A stretch of DNA of 26,064 nucleotides, from assembly GCA_964608495.1 (NCBI GenBank), contig CAZSOQ010000051.1, forward strand, positions 1-26,064, written 5' to 3'. The stretch is from JAKORR01 sp964608495. Lineage in GTDB: Bacteria > Armatimonadota > Zipacnadia > Zipacnadales > FEN-943. Of this stretch, positions 14,844-22,117 are shown piece by piece (the stretch's first letter is position 1; each line of letters begins with the position of its first letter). A program made the position numbers and the translations under genes. The notes beneath the pieces were generated by a model. It saw nothing but the letters and a program-made list of their open reading frames with translations, was not told the DNA's origin and made no database searches.

Positions 14844-16282
14844 TGCATCGGTGCCTCCAGGTCGAATTCGTCCCTGATGGTGGCCTCGTCCTCGGCGGGC
14901 AAGTGGCCGGTCGGGGAGAGGATGCGGGCGGTGATGAAGATCGCCAGGTCCACGTCGGTGCGTTCGATGCTCTTGGAGGTGAAGAAGCGGCCGATGATCG
15001 GGATCTGGCTCAGGATCGGTATGGCCCTGCGGGTGGCGCGCTGCTCCTGCTGGCGCAGGCCGCCGATGATGACGGTCTCGCCGTCCTGGACGCGGACGGT
15101 GGTGGTGCTGGACCGGGTGGTCTTGGTGGGCAAGCCGGTGATGGCGTCGGGGGTGCTCAGGGTGCTGATCTCCTGGTCGAGGTCTAGGATGATCTCACCG
15201 CCGCCGCCGGTAAGCGGGGTCATCTCGAGGCGGACGCCGGCGTCTATGTAGTTCGAGCTGCCCCGCAGGTTCACCGGGATGCTCAGGTACTGCTGCACGC
15301 CGATGAAGATCGAGGCCTGACGGCCCGAGATGGTGGCCACGCGGGGATTGGCCCGCACCCGGCCCTTGCGGTTCGTGACCAGGGCGCTGAGGTTGGCGAA
15401 GAAGTCCGTGGGCAACTTGGCGACGGCCGAGAGGACCAGGGTACCCGTGAGCGAGTCGGTCTGCACGCCGAAGTTGGCGTTGCTCAGGCCCAGCGTGGCC
15501 GTGAAGGAGTCAGCGTCCAGGTCCGTGAACTCGACCACCAGCACGTCCAGCATCACCTGCTGGGCGGGCACGTCGAACTGCTGGATGTCCTGGCGGAACT
15601 TCTCGACCACGGACGCGGGGCCCGAGAGCACCACGGCGTTGCGGTCGGTGTTGACTCGCACGTGGCCCTGCAGAAAGACGGGCAGGAGCTTCTGCGCCTG
15701 GGCCGGCGCGACGTACTTGGTGGTCACGGACTCGATCTCGGACAGGAGATAGGAGGAGGGGTTCTTGGGCATGCCCTCGCTGATGATCTGGATGCCGTCC
15801 ACCTGGGCGGAGGAAAGGCCGTAAGCGTCCACGATCAGCTCGATGACTTCCGCGGCGGGCTTGTCCAGGATGTGGATCGTGAGCTTGCGCTTGACGGTGT
15901 CGTCCACGATGAGCCGAAGCTTCGCCTCGCGGGCAAAGGACGTCAGCAGCTCGTGGGCGTCCACGTTGACAGCGTGGAGGTTCCAGCCCTTGGGCGCCGG
16001 GGTGATGGTCAGCGTCAGCGGGGGCTCTTCCGGTTTCTCCTCGGCCTTGTCGTCCTTCTTCTCGTCCTTCTTCTCCCCGTCGGCGGCGGCCTTGGCCTCG
16101 GGCGCGCCGCGCTCGGGCCGCTGGGCAATCTGGACGGGCGCGCCGGGCTGCACCTGGGCCGCCGGGGCGTCCGGCGCCCCGATCGTCTCGACCGCATCAG
16201 CGCCGCCCGCCTGGGCCCAAGCGGCGGATAGAGAGACAAGGATGACAAGACAGATGATCGCGCCTACGACAAGTAGCCTCAT
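14840..16282 (-). CDS. Secretin (GspD/PilQ superfamily), first gene of the secretin operon
   Basis: 480 residues from ATG 16282, with GGAG about 11 nt upstream. Signal peptide at residues 1-24 (AWAQA). A Pro/Ala stretch leads to a Lys/Glu-rich segment at about 60-88. This protein lacks the AMIN-like domain of its two paralogues. STN/N0 domain at 98-155 (NLHAVNVDAHELLTSFAREA), N1/NolW-type domain at about 183-243 (VNTDRNAVVLSGPASVVEKF), secretin domain at about 244-455 with VRANPRVATISGRQASIFIG, DAGVRLEMTP, DGETVIIGGLRQ and IPILSQIPIIGRFF. All canonical secretin motifs are intact, so this is the best candidate for a true pore. It leads a three-gene unit in which each stop overlaps the next start. 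Confidence 0.92.
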   Translation of the reverse strand: MRLLVVGAIICLVILVSLSAAWAQAGGADAVETIGAPDAPAAQVQPGAPVQIAQRPERGAPEAKAAADGEKKDEKKDDKAEEKPEEPPLTLTITPAPKGWNLHAVNVDAHELLTSFAREAKLRLIVDDTVKRKLTIHILDKPAAEVIELIVDAYGLSSAQVDGIQIISEGMPKNPSSYLLSEIESVTTKYVAPAQAQKLLPVFLQGHVRVNTDRNAVVLSGPASVVEKFRQDIQQFDVPAQQVMLDVLVVEFTDLDADSFTATLGLSNANFGVQTDSLTGTLVLSAVAKLPTDFFANLSALVTNRKGRVRANPRVATISGRQASIFIGVQQYLSIPVNLRGSSNYIDAGVRLEMTPLTGGGGEIILDLDQEISTLSTPDAITGLPTKTTRSSTTTVRVQDGETVIIGGLRQQEQRATRRAIPILSQIPIIGRFFTSKSIERTDVDLAIFITARILSPTGHLPAEDEATIRDEFDLEAPMQ

Positions 16283-16661
16283 GGGCCAGCCCGCTCCCCA
16301 AGATACAGGCGGTCGCTCGGGAAGCCACGGTTCGGGTGGCCCAGCCTCGCGAGGACGGCCTGGCGTTCTCGAATCAAGACACCTGAGACCGCGAAAGGGT
16401 TCAGTCCGGCATCTACCGCGCGGGCAATCCTGCGCCCTGCGCGGCAGGGCGAGGCAAGGCCCCAGGCAACCGGCGCCATGACGAGGGCGCTCTTGCGGCG
16501 GCTCTTCGGCGGCCCGCAGTCCCCGGCTTCAGGGCTTGCCCGCGCCAATGGTACGCCTCCGGCGGCTATCCTGCAAACTTGGCGACGGTCTCATGGTAGG
16601 CGGGAAGGGGGACCGGCGCCGGGGCCAGGCCCGCGGGCTGAAGACCGTCACCTGCAGGGAA

Positions 16662-16715
16662 CGACCACCCCCAAACCACCCCCGCGGGCGTGCGCTTCGC
16701 GCAACCCGCGACTAC
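16662..16715 (-). repeat. REP-like element, two-step hairpin with GTAG end
   Basis: Outer arms CGCGGG (16683-16688) and CCCGCG (16705-16710) enclose inner arms TGCGC (16691-16695) and GCGCA (16699-16703) around TTC, with CG opposite a single A; ACTAC follows. A CCA-rich block precedes it. Compared with the copy at 6082-6114, the inner stem differs at two base pairs, both compensated. It lies in the 499-bp divergent spacer (16283-16781) between the secretin operon and the amidohydrolase. A 270-bp frame ending at 16279 in this spacer is not convincing as a gene. Confidence 0.8.
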
Positions 16716-16781
16716 AGGGTCGAGAAGGAGCGTGAAGGGAGGACTACACCCGTCGGGAAGCCCCAGCCGGAAGGTGAGAAC

Positions 16782-17570
16782 ATGACCCACCGCGTCATTG
16801 ACAACCACTGTCACTACCAGAAGCGGGACGGATACCTGGAGCGGATGATCGAGGCCGCGGGCGAGGCCGGGATCGAGAAGCTGTGCCTGAACGGCGGCGG
16901 GCCGAGATGGCGGCAGCATGACAACGACGGGGTGATGGCCGCTGCCGAGAGGTACCCCGATGCGGTCATCCCCTTCGCCTTCGTGTTCCTGGGGGAGGAT
17001 TCGGCCGAGGACGTGCGCGCCTGGCACCGTGGCGGATTCCGTGGCCTGAAGACCCAGTACCCCACGGCCATGTACGACGACGACGCCTTCTTCCCAATCT
17101 ACGCAGCCGCCGAGGAGCTGGGGATGCCGATCCTGTTCCATACCGGCATCAGCGCCCGCTTTGCGGAGCACGACCGGTGGGATACCTCCTCGCGGTATAT
17201 GATGCCCATGACGCTGGACCGGATCGCGCGCTGCTTCCCGGGTCTGACGATCTGGGGCGCGCACCTGGGAGTGCCGGACACGTGGCATGCGGCGATGCTG
17301 ATGAGGGTCCACCCGCGCGTCTACTTCGACCTGTGCGGGATTGACACAAGCGGCAGGAAGTGGACGACCATCTGCAGCTTCGGCGAGATGTTCTACGGCG
17401 GCGAGGAGCACTGGGGGAAGCTGGTCTTCGGCAGCGAGGGCGGGCCCGAGGGCTTCGCGCCGCTGCTGCGCGACTACCAGGCCCTGCTGGAGGAAGCGGG
17501 CGTGAGCGAGGACGTGAAGCGCCGGGTGCTGTGGGGGAACGTGGCCGAGGCGCTGGGGATCGGCGACTAG
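16782..17570 (+). CDS. Amidohydrolase family 2 metal-dependent hydrolase
   Basis: 262 residues from ATG 16782 with AAGGTGAG about 5 nt upstream; the frame is open earlier but crosses the REP element. It is a TIM-barrel amidohydrolase. The N-terminal metal motif is DNHCH (His9, His11), followed by the strand-5 His in ILFHTG (His120) and the strand-6 His in WGAHLG (His161). At the strand-8 position, where the family usually has FGTD or FGSD, this protein has VFGSEGG (Glu219). Family members include decarboxylases and lactonases (aminocarboxymuconate decarboxylase, 2-pyrone-4,6-dicarboxylate lactonase); the substrate here cannot be read from sequence. The end WGNVAEALGI is typical of the family. 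It is predicted cytoplasmic and is transcribed divergently from the secretin operon. Confidence 0.85.
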   Translation: MTHRVIDNHCHYQKRDGYLERMIEAAGEAGIEKLCLNGGGPRWRQHDNDGVMAAAERYPDAVIPFAFVFLGEDSAEDVRAWHRGGFRGLKTQYPTAMYDDDAFFPIYAAAEELGMPILFHTGISARFAEHDRWDTSSRYMMPMTLDRIARCFPGLTIWGAHLGVPDTWHAAMLMRVHPRVYFDLCGIDTSGRKWTTICSFGEMFYGGEEHWGKLVFGSEGGPEGFAPLLRDYQALLEEAGVSEDVKRRVLWGNVAEALGIGD

Positions 17571-17592
17571 CGGGCCGAGGACCAGGCGCTAG
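17567..17592. other. Inverted repeat holding both convergent stop codons
   Basis: CTAGCG (17567-17572) and CGCTAG (17587-17592), 14 nt apart. The TAG of the plus-strand amidohydrolase and the TAG of the minus-strand protein each lie inside one arm. It may serve as a weak bidirectional end, but the stem is only 6 bp. Confidence 0.45.
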
Positions 17593-19601
17593 CGCGGCGC
17601 CGAGGGGTCCACGGCCGGGCTGGGCGCCAGCTCGGTCCAGCTCATGATCACGTCGTTGTCGCCGGTCAACTCCCAGTCCCACAGGCCCGCGCCGATCACG
17701 CCCGTGTCCTCGTCATAAGTCGCCAGCGGGTCGCCGATGTGGCTCTTGCTGAGCGTCAGCAGATCGTCGCGGAACCACGAGTCGCCCGTGTCCAGGTCGG
17801 TCACCTGCACGGGCACGGTGAAGCTGAAGAGCACGGTGGCGTTCGTGATGCCGTCGCCCAGGGTCGTGAAGGAGAGCAGGTCGCCGAAGCGGGTGTCCCG
17901 CTCCTCGTCGAAGGCGGTGACGTAGCGGTATTTGCCCGTTTCCTTCATGCCCTCCAGCTCGCAGCGCACGTGGCCGCCGTCCTGGATGAGGTTGAAGGCA
18001 CGGGCCACGGGGCGGAGGATGTCGAGAGTGAGCAGGTCGGTATAGGCGCCGGCGAATTGGCGGGTGCGGGTGGTCACCACGACGTCGCCGGAGTAGCCGA
18101 AGTGGGAGTTCTCGACGCTGAGGTCCACCGTACCCTCGTACTTGCCGAAGATGGCCTGGTTGCTCAAGCCGCCGTTGGCGGCCTCGACCACGACGACTCC
18201 GGCCTGGTAGCCCTCGGGGCAGGGGGCCTCGACGACCGAATTGGTCCATTTCGAGGCCGCCAGCGGGGTGCCGCCCATCAGCAGCCGCCCCTCTTCGACG
18301 CCGAAGGAACCATCCAGGTGCAGGACCTCGCCCGCGCGGCAGGAGCACAGGACGCCCGGACGCAGCGCGGCGGTGGTGTAGGCCCGGCCGACCCAGGTGA
18401 ACTGGGCGCCCAGGAAGGGGTCCTCGCGCAGGCCCACGGTATCCATCAGGGTCAGGGCCTCGCTCACGTTGAGCGGCCGGATCAGCGGCTCCGTCGGCCG
18501 GGTGTTGTTCTTCTCGATGAGACGCTCGAAGAAGTAGGGCACGGCGTCGGCGGCGAACTCGGTCTTCACTGACCGGTTCCACCCGAGGAAGGCCGCGGAG
18601 CCCATCGCCACGAAGGCCTCGCCGATCTCGGGCTTCTCCGTGGACTCGCAGGCGCAGGCGACCGTGATGTTGTTCGGGGCAAGCCGGTCGTTGTATTTCT
18701 GGATGAACCCCGTGGTCGCGGCGATGACGGAATCGCGTAGGACGTTGTGGGGGTCGGTGATGTCGCAGACGACCGTGGCCTTGACGAGGAGCTGGGCGGC
18801 GATGTCCGCCGCGTAGGCCGAGAGGATGGCGGGGTCGTTCGCCCGATGCACCGTCGCCAGCGTGAAGGTGTCGTTCCCAGCGAGGTTCTTCGCCCAGCTC
18901 CCGTGGGTCGTCAGCAGCAGCACGTCATAGTCCGCCAGGTCCTCTAGCACGGCCAGCGTCAGGTCCTGGTTGGGCGCGACGTCAAAGCCCGCGTCCTCCA
19001 GGTATCCCGCCACGAGCTCCGTGATGCCCCAGAAGCCCGGCCCAAGGCTGGAGAAGCAACCCGCCTTGCCCAGCTCGGGCATCAGAGTGGTGAGGCTCGC
19101 CTGGGCCGGCGCGACTCGGCGCGCGGGCAGGGCCGTGCTTCCGCCCACAGGCAACTGGAAGCCCAGCAGGTAGACGTAGAGCTCGCCCGTGGGGGTCTCG
19201 ACGGAGACCGTGGTGCCGTTGGACGACAGGGCGCAGAAGGCGACCTCGTCCTGCCGGCCCAGCCAGTCCAGGAAGTCCTGCAGCGCGGCGGCCCGATCGT
19301 CCGCGACCAGGGCCTCGCAGTAGCGGCCGGCGGCCTCGGCCAGGAGCAGGGGGTAAGGCTCTTCCTGGGGGCCGACCAGCAGGGCCGCGAGGAAGGCAGC
19401 GGCGTCCTCGTGGTCCAGCACGCCGTCGTCGGTGAGGTCCCAGGAGCCGTCCCAGCCTCCCCCCGGCGCATGGGCCGCCGACCACGCGGCGCTGAAGTCA
19501 GCGAAGTCCTGGAGCGTCGGGGTGCTCTCGTCACAGGGGGCCGGGGCGGCAAGCAGTGGGGCGAAGGCCAGGAGCAATCCGATGGGGCGCAGGCTCCTCA
19601 C
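17589..19601 (-). CDS. Secreted clan-CD-like (caspase/CHAT-like) peptidase candidate with dockerin-like segment
   Basis: 670 residues from GTG 19601, which has GAGGTGA about 5 nt upstream; an earlier in-frame GTG at 19640 lacks such a site. Signal peptide at residues 1-22 (MRSLRPIGLLLAF). A half-dockerin follows: FADFSAAW, then one EF-hand loop DLTDDGVLDHED (residues 55-66). Residues of about 215-345 look like the caspase-haemoglobinase fold: the strand YDVLLLTTHG with His233, then ITVACACES with Cys316 and Cys318, then GEAFVAMGSAAFLGW, which matches the CHAT/caspase pattern of Cys-Glu followed by a helix and a small-residue strand. The remainder (about 370-670) is beta-rich. It is a probable extracellular cysteine peptidase or a relative; activity and substrate are inferred. 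Confidence 0.7.
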   Translation of the reverse strand: MRSLRPIGLLLAFAPLLAAPAPCDESTPTLQDFADFSAAWSAAHAPGGGWDGSWDLTDDGVLDHEDAAAFLAALLVGPQEEPYPLLLAEAAGRYCEALVADDRAAALQDFLDWLGRQDEVAFCALSSNGTTVSVETPTGELYVYLLGFQLPVGGSTALPARRVAPAQASLTTLMPELGKAGCFSSLGPGFWGITELVAGYLEDAGFDVAPNQDLTLAVLEDLADYDVLLLTTHGSWAKNLAGNDTFTLATVHRANDPAILSAYAADIAAQLLVKATVVCDITDPHNVLRDSVIAATTGFIQKYNDRLAPNNITVACACESTEKPEIGEAFVAMGSAAFLGWNRSVKTEFAADAVPYFFERLIEKNNTRPTEPLIRPLNVSEALTLMDTVGLREDPFLGAQFTWVGRAYTTAALRPGVLCSCRAGEVLHLDGSFGVEEGRLLMGGTPLAASKWTNSVVEAPCPEGYQAGVVVVEAANGGLSNQAIFGKYEGTVDLSVENSHFGYSGDVVVTTRTRQFAGAYTDLLTLDILRPVARAFNLIQDGGHVRCELEGMKETGKYRYVTAFDEERDTRFGDLLSFTTLGDGITNATVLFSFTVPVQVTDLDTGDSWFRDDLLTLSKSHIGDPLATYDEDTGVIGAGLWDWELTGDNDVIMSWTELAPSPAVDPSAPR

Positions 19602-19660
19602 GGGAGTCACCTCGGCTGCGTCTGTTGCTGCTGTCCACACCCCCGCACTCCGTCTAGACT

Positions 19661-20845
19661 TTAGCCCTCCTGCGCGAAAGGCTCAAGCCTCATCGCCTCG
19701 ACACACATGCCGACGATGTGATAGTCCACCTTCCACGGATTGCCCTTGTGCCCGCTGTCGTCCGCGTACCATCCGCCGTAGTCGGGGTCTACCAGCTCCC
19801 GCTGGAAGAAGCGCACGGTCTTGTCGCAGGGCTCCCAGAAGTCCGGCCTGCCGCGCAGCACGGCGAAGTGCATGAGGGCGCGGGTGGCCTCGCACTGCTC
19901 CCACCATCCCTTGCTCGACAGGAGGGGCTGGCCGTCGGGGGTGGCCCAGGTCATCACGCCGCCGGCCTCGGGGTCGTAGCCCGAGCGCACCCCGGCCTCG
20001 AGCAGAGCCGTCGCGGCGGGAAGGTAGTGCAGCGGGAAGCCGCGCTCGACGGCGCTGGAGAGCAGGTAGGCCCACTCGAATTGGTGGCCCACGTTGGTCT
20101 TGCCCCCGCGGGCGAAGGGCAAGTCTCGCCAGTCGGCCGTGAAGTACTCGGGCAAGGCGCCGTCCTGCTTGCGCACGAGGCGCGTGAGCACGAAGTCGGC
20201 CACGCGGCGGGCGTCGTCCCTGATGTGCTCGGCGCCGGGGAGATCGCCCAGCGCCAGCAGGGCCTCGAAGAGGTGCATCACGGGATTCTGCGACGCAGCA
20301 TGCCCGGGCCCACCCGGTACCCGGCCGCTGATAAAGTCGCGGTCGGTGCGAAGCAGCAGCCCGCCGTGGCTGTCGGTCAGGTGGTGGGCCACCACGTCCC
20401 AGGCCTGGAGCGCGGCGTCCAGGTACTCCTGGTCGCCGGTGACGCGACAGGCGTGGGACAGGCCGAAGATGACGAAGGCGTGGCCGTAGCTGTCCTTCAT
20501 CGTGTCGAGCACGGCCCCGCCCGGGCCGCAGGAGAAGAACCAGCCGCCGAGCTCCTGGTCGCGGAAGGCGTCGAGAAGGAATCGCGCGCCGCCTCGCAGG
20601 GCCCGCAGGTAGGCCTCGTCGCCGGTCAGCTCATACCCCACGGCGAAGTCGTAAAGCAGACGACCCTGGGAGACCAGCGTGCCGTGGGAGCCGGGCAGGC
20701 GCCGCCACTGCCGGTCCAGGTGAGGCAGGAACAGTCCCTCCTCGGTGACGGCGCCCTCAAGCCAGTGGGGCAGGATGTCGGTGAGCAAATGGTCCCTGAA
20801 CCAGCCGAGGTCCACGGGAGGTCTGCCGGCCTTGGGGTCCATCAT
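19661..20845 (-). CDS. N-acylglucosamine 2-epimerase (AGE) family protein
   Basis: 394 residues from ATG 20845 (or 20842, adjacent) with AGGAGAG about 7 nt upstream; an upstream in-frame extension has no such site. It is an (alpha/alpha)6-barrel epimerase. Visible motifs are SQGRLLYDF, DSYGHAFVIFGLSH, NPVMHLFEALL, NVGHQFEWAYLL (His254), KGWWEQCEATRALM and NPWKVDYHIVGMCVEAM (His376). The two latter His residues correspond to the general acid/base pair of the family. Members interconvert GlcNAc/ManNAc, cellobiose/glucosyl-mannose or mannose/fructose types of sugar; the substrate here is uncertain. There is no signal peptide, so it is cytoplasmic. It lies 59 bp upstream of the clan-CD-like gene on the same strand, possibly in one unit. 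Confidence 0.88.
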   Translation of the reverse strand: MMDPKAGRPPVDLGWFRDHLLTDILPHWLEGAVTEEGLFLPHLDRQWRRLPGSHGTLVSQGRLLYDFAVGYELTGDEAYLRALRGGARFLLDAFRDQELGGWFFSCGPGGAVLDTMKDSYGHAFVIFGLSHACRVTGDQEYLDAALQAWDVVAHHLTDSHGGLLLRTDRDFISGRVPGGPGHAASQNPVMHLFEALLALGDLPGAEHIRDDARRVADFVLTRLVRKQDGALPEYFTADWRDLPFARGGKTNVGHQFEWAYLLSSAVERGFPLHYLPAATALLEAGVRSGYDPEAGGVMTWATPDGQPLLSSKGWWEQCEATRALMHFAVLRGRPDFWEPCDKTVRFFQRELVDPDYGGWYADDSGHKGNPWKVDYHIVGMCVEAMRLEPFAQEG

Positions 20846-20903
20846 TGGGTCTCTCCTCGCTGAGGGCGGCACGGCCGCTCTCGACCACAGTGACACGAAG
20901 TAC

Positions 20904-20935
20904 AGCCCGCGCCGTGAGGGGCCCCAGCGCGGGCT
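20904..20935 (-). terminator. Candidate terminator after the prepilin gene
   Basis: A perfect 9-bp stem, AGCCCGCGC (20904-20912) with GCGCGGGCT (20927-20935), loop 14 nt, about 90 bp after the prepilin stop. On the minus strand only a short T run follows, so confidence is limited. Confidence 0.5.
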
Positions 20936-21027
20936 CTTGTTTGTACATGGTCACAGTCCCAGCGAGCCAGGCCACGAAGCCCTGCAGGCCTCTGCCCGGA
21001 TCCCCGACGTCACGGGACTAGGTCAGA

Positions 21028-21726
21028 TCACTGACCGTCGTAGAGCTTGCCCCACTGGTCAATGATGGCCTGGCCGCTCATCCACTTCACGTGACCGTCG
21101 CAGTAGGCGATGTTGGAGCCGCCGTTGTGGCGGGCGTCGTCCCAGTCTCGCAGGGTCTGGTTGCAGGTTTCCCTGCTGCATACCTGCGCCAGCGCGAGGC
21201 GCCAGGGGGAGCACTCGGCCAGGTGGCAGCTATCCGCCCACATCAGGGTCTCCGCCGGGTACTCTATCCCACCCCGGGCCCCTATCTTCCGCAGCGTGAA
21301 GCTCGTGGGGGAACTGGCGTACCCGCAGAAGCCCTTATTGTAGGCATAGGATATTCTGCCGGTGCTGGGCCAGTCGCTGGGGATCCACCAGGTGGTGCCC
21401 CCGGGCGGCGTGGGGCTCATCGCGTAGGTGGACAGGGTCGTCGAAGGACACCGCCAGAGCTGGTAGTTCTTCACATAGGGCAGAACCTTCGCGTGTACGC
21501 GCCACATTACCCCTGAGTAGGTGTAGTTGGTCTCGGTCGGCATGGTCCCGTCGTAGTCCTCACTGTACATCAGCGTCGCCAGGGCGATCTGCTTCAGGTT
21601 GCTTTGGCAGCTCGCCTGCCGCGCCTTCTCTCGGGCCTTGGCGAAGACCGGGAAGAGAATGGCGGCGAGGATTGCGATGATCGCAATCACGACCAGCAGC
21701 TCTATAAGTGTGAATCCTCTGCGCAT
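21028..21726 (-). CDS. Type IV prepilin / type II pseudopilin with H-X9-DG C-terminal motif
   Basis: 232 residues from ATG 21726, with a G-rich site (GGGGGGTG) about 7 nt upstream; an in-frame GTG at 21735 is less likely. The short leader MRRG is cut before FTLIELLVVIAIIAILAAIL, the class III prepilin signal, with Glu5 of the mature protein present. The segment FAKAREKARQ, then CQSNLKQIALA, is the conserved extension seen in Armatimonadota and Planctomycetota pilins. The C-terminal HNGGSNIAYCDGHVKWM is the H-X9-DG motif typical of the DUF1559-type group. Several Cys suggest disulfides. It should be a pilus or pseudopilus subunit, and the secretin operon about 5 kb away may supply the outer-membrane ring. 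No prepilin peptidase, GspE or GspF gene is present in the window. Confidence 0.93.
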   Translation of the reverse strand: MRRGFTLIELLVVIAIIAILAAILFPVFAKAREKARQASCQSNLKQIALATLMYSEDYDGTMPTETNYTYSGVMWRVHAKVLPYVKNYQLWRCPSTTLSTYAMSPTPPGGTTWWIPSDWPSTGRISYAYNKGFCGYASSPTSFTLRKIGARGGIEYPAETLMWADSCHLAECSPWRLALAQVCSRETCNQTLRDWDDARHNGGSNIAYCDGHVKWMSGQAIIDQWGKLYDGQ

Positions 21727-21984
21727 GTCAGGCACCCCCCATTTTGCAGATGCGATTACTCTTTCTCCGCCGGCTCTACCGACTCCTGGTTGTCACGGCG
21801 CGCCGATATACAGCCGGCGCTTTATTCTCCCAGGTCGGCCTCTCTTCCTTCCCGCGGCAGGTCCCCTCTGTCCCCGGCCATCGCCCGTCGCTGGTCGCAC
21901 CCGCTCCGCGTATGTCCTTCAGCCCGGGCACGCCCTTTCCTTTACACCCGAAAGCCTTGCAGGTCAAGGCCTGGGAGTGGGCGA

Positions 21985-22008
21985 GGCGGCGCTAGAGCCC
22001 CGCCCTAC
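21985..22008 (-). repeat. Decayed REP-like hairpin with GTAG end
   Basis: Arms GGCGGCGCT (21985-21993) and AGCCCCGCC (21996-22004) pair with one mismatch; CTAC follows directly (22005-22008), giving GTAG next to the hairpin on the minus strand. A further degenerate copy, CCGCAGGTTGAGACCTTGCG, follows at about 22017-22036. The rest of this 391-bp divergent spacer (21727-22117) must contain promoters for the prepilin and the hydrolase, but I see no convincing -35/-10 pair. Confidence 0.55.
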
Positions 22009-22117
22009 AAGGCACCTCCGCAGGTTGAGACCTTGCGCCTCTGGGGCACAAGGACGGTGCCTCAGCGGGACGAAACCTCCCCTGCCCGACGATCCCCGGG
22101 CGTAAGGAGGCAGAGGC

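Noticed and set aside
16279..16548. 89-codon minus-strand frame ending over the first secretin start
   Set aside because: The overlap is suggestive of an operon, but there is no domain and no clear ribosome site, and the composition looks like spacer.
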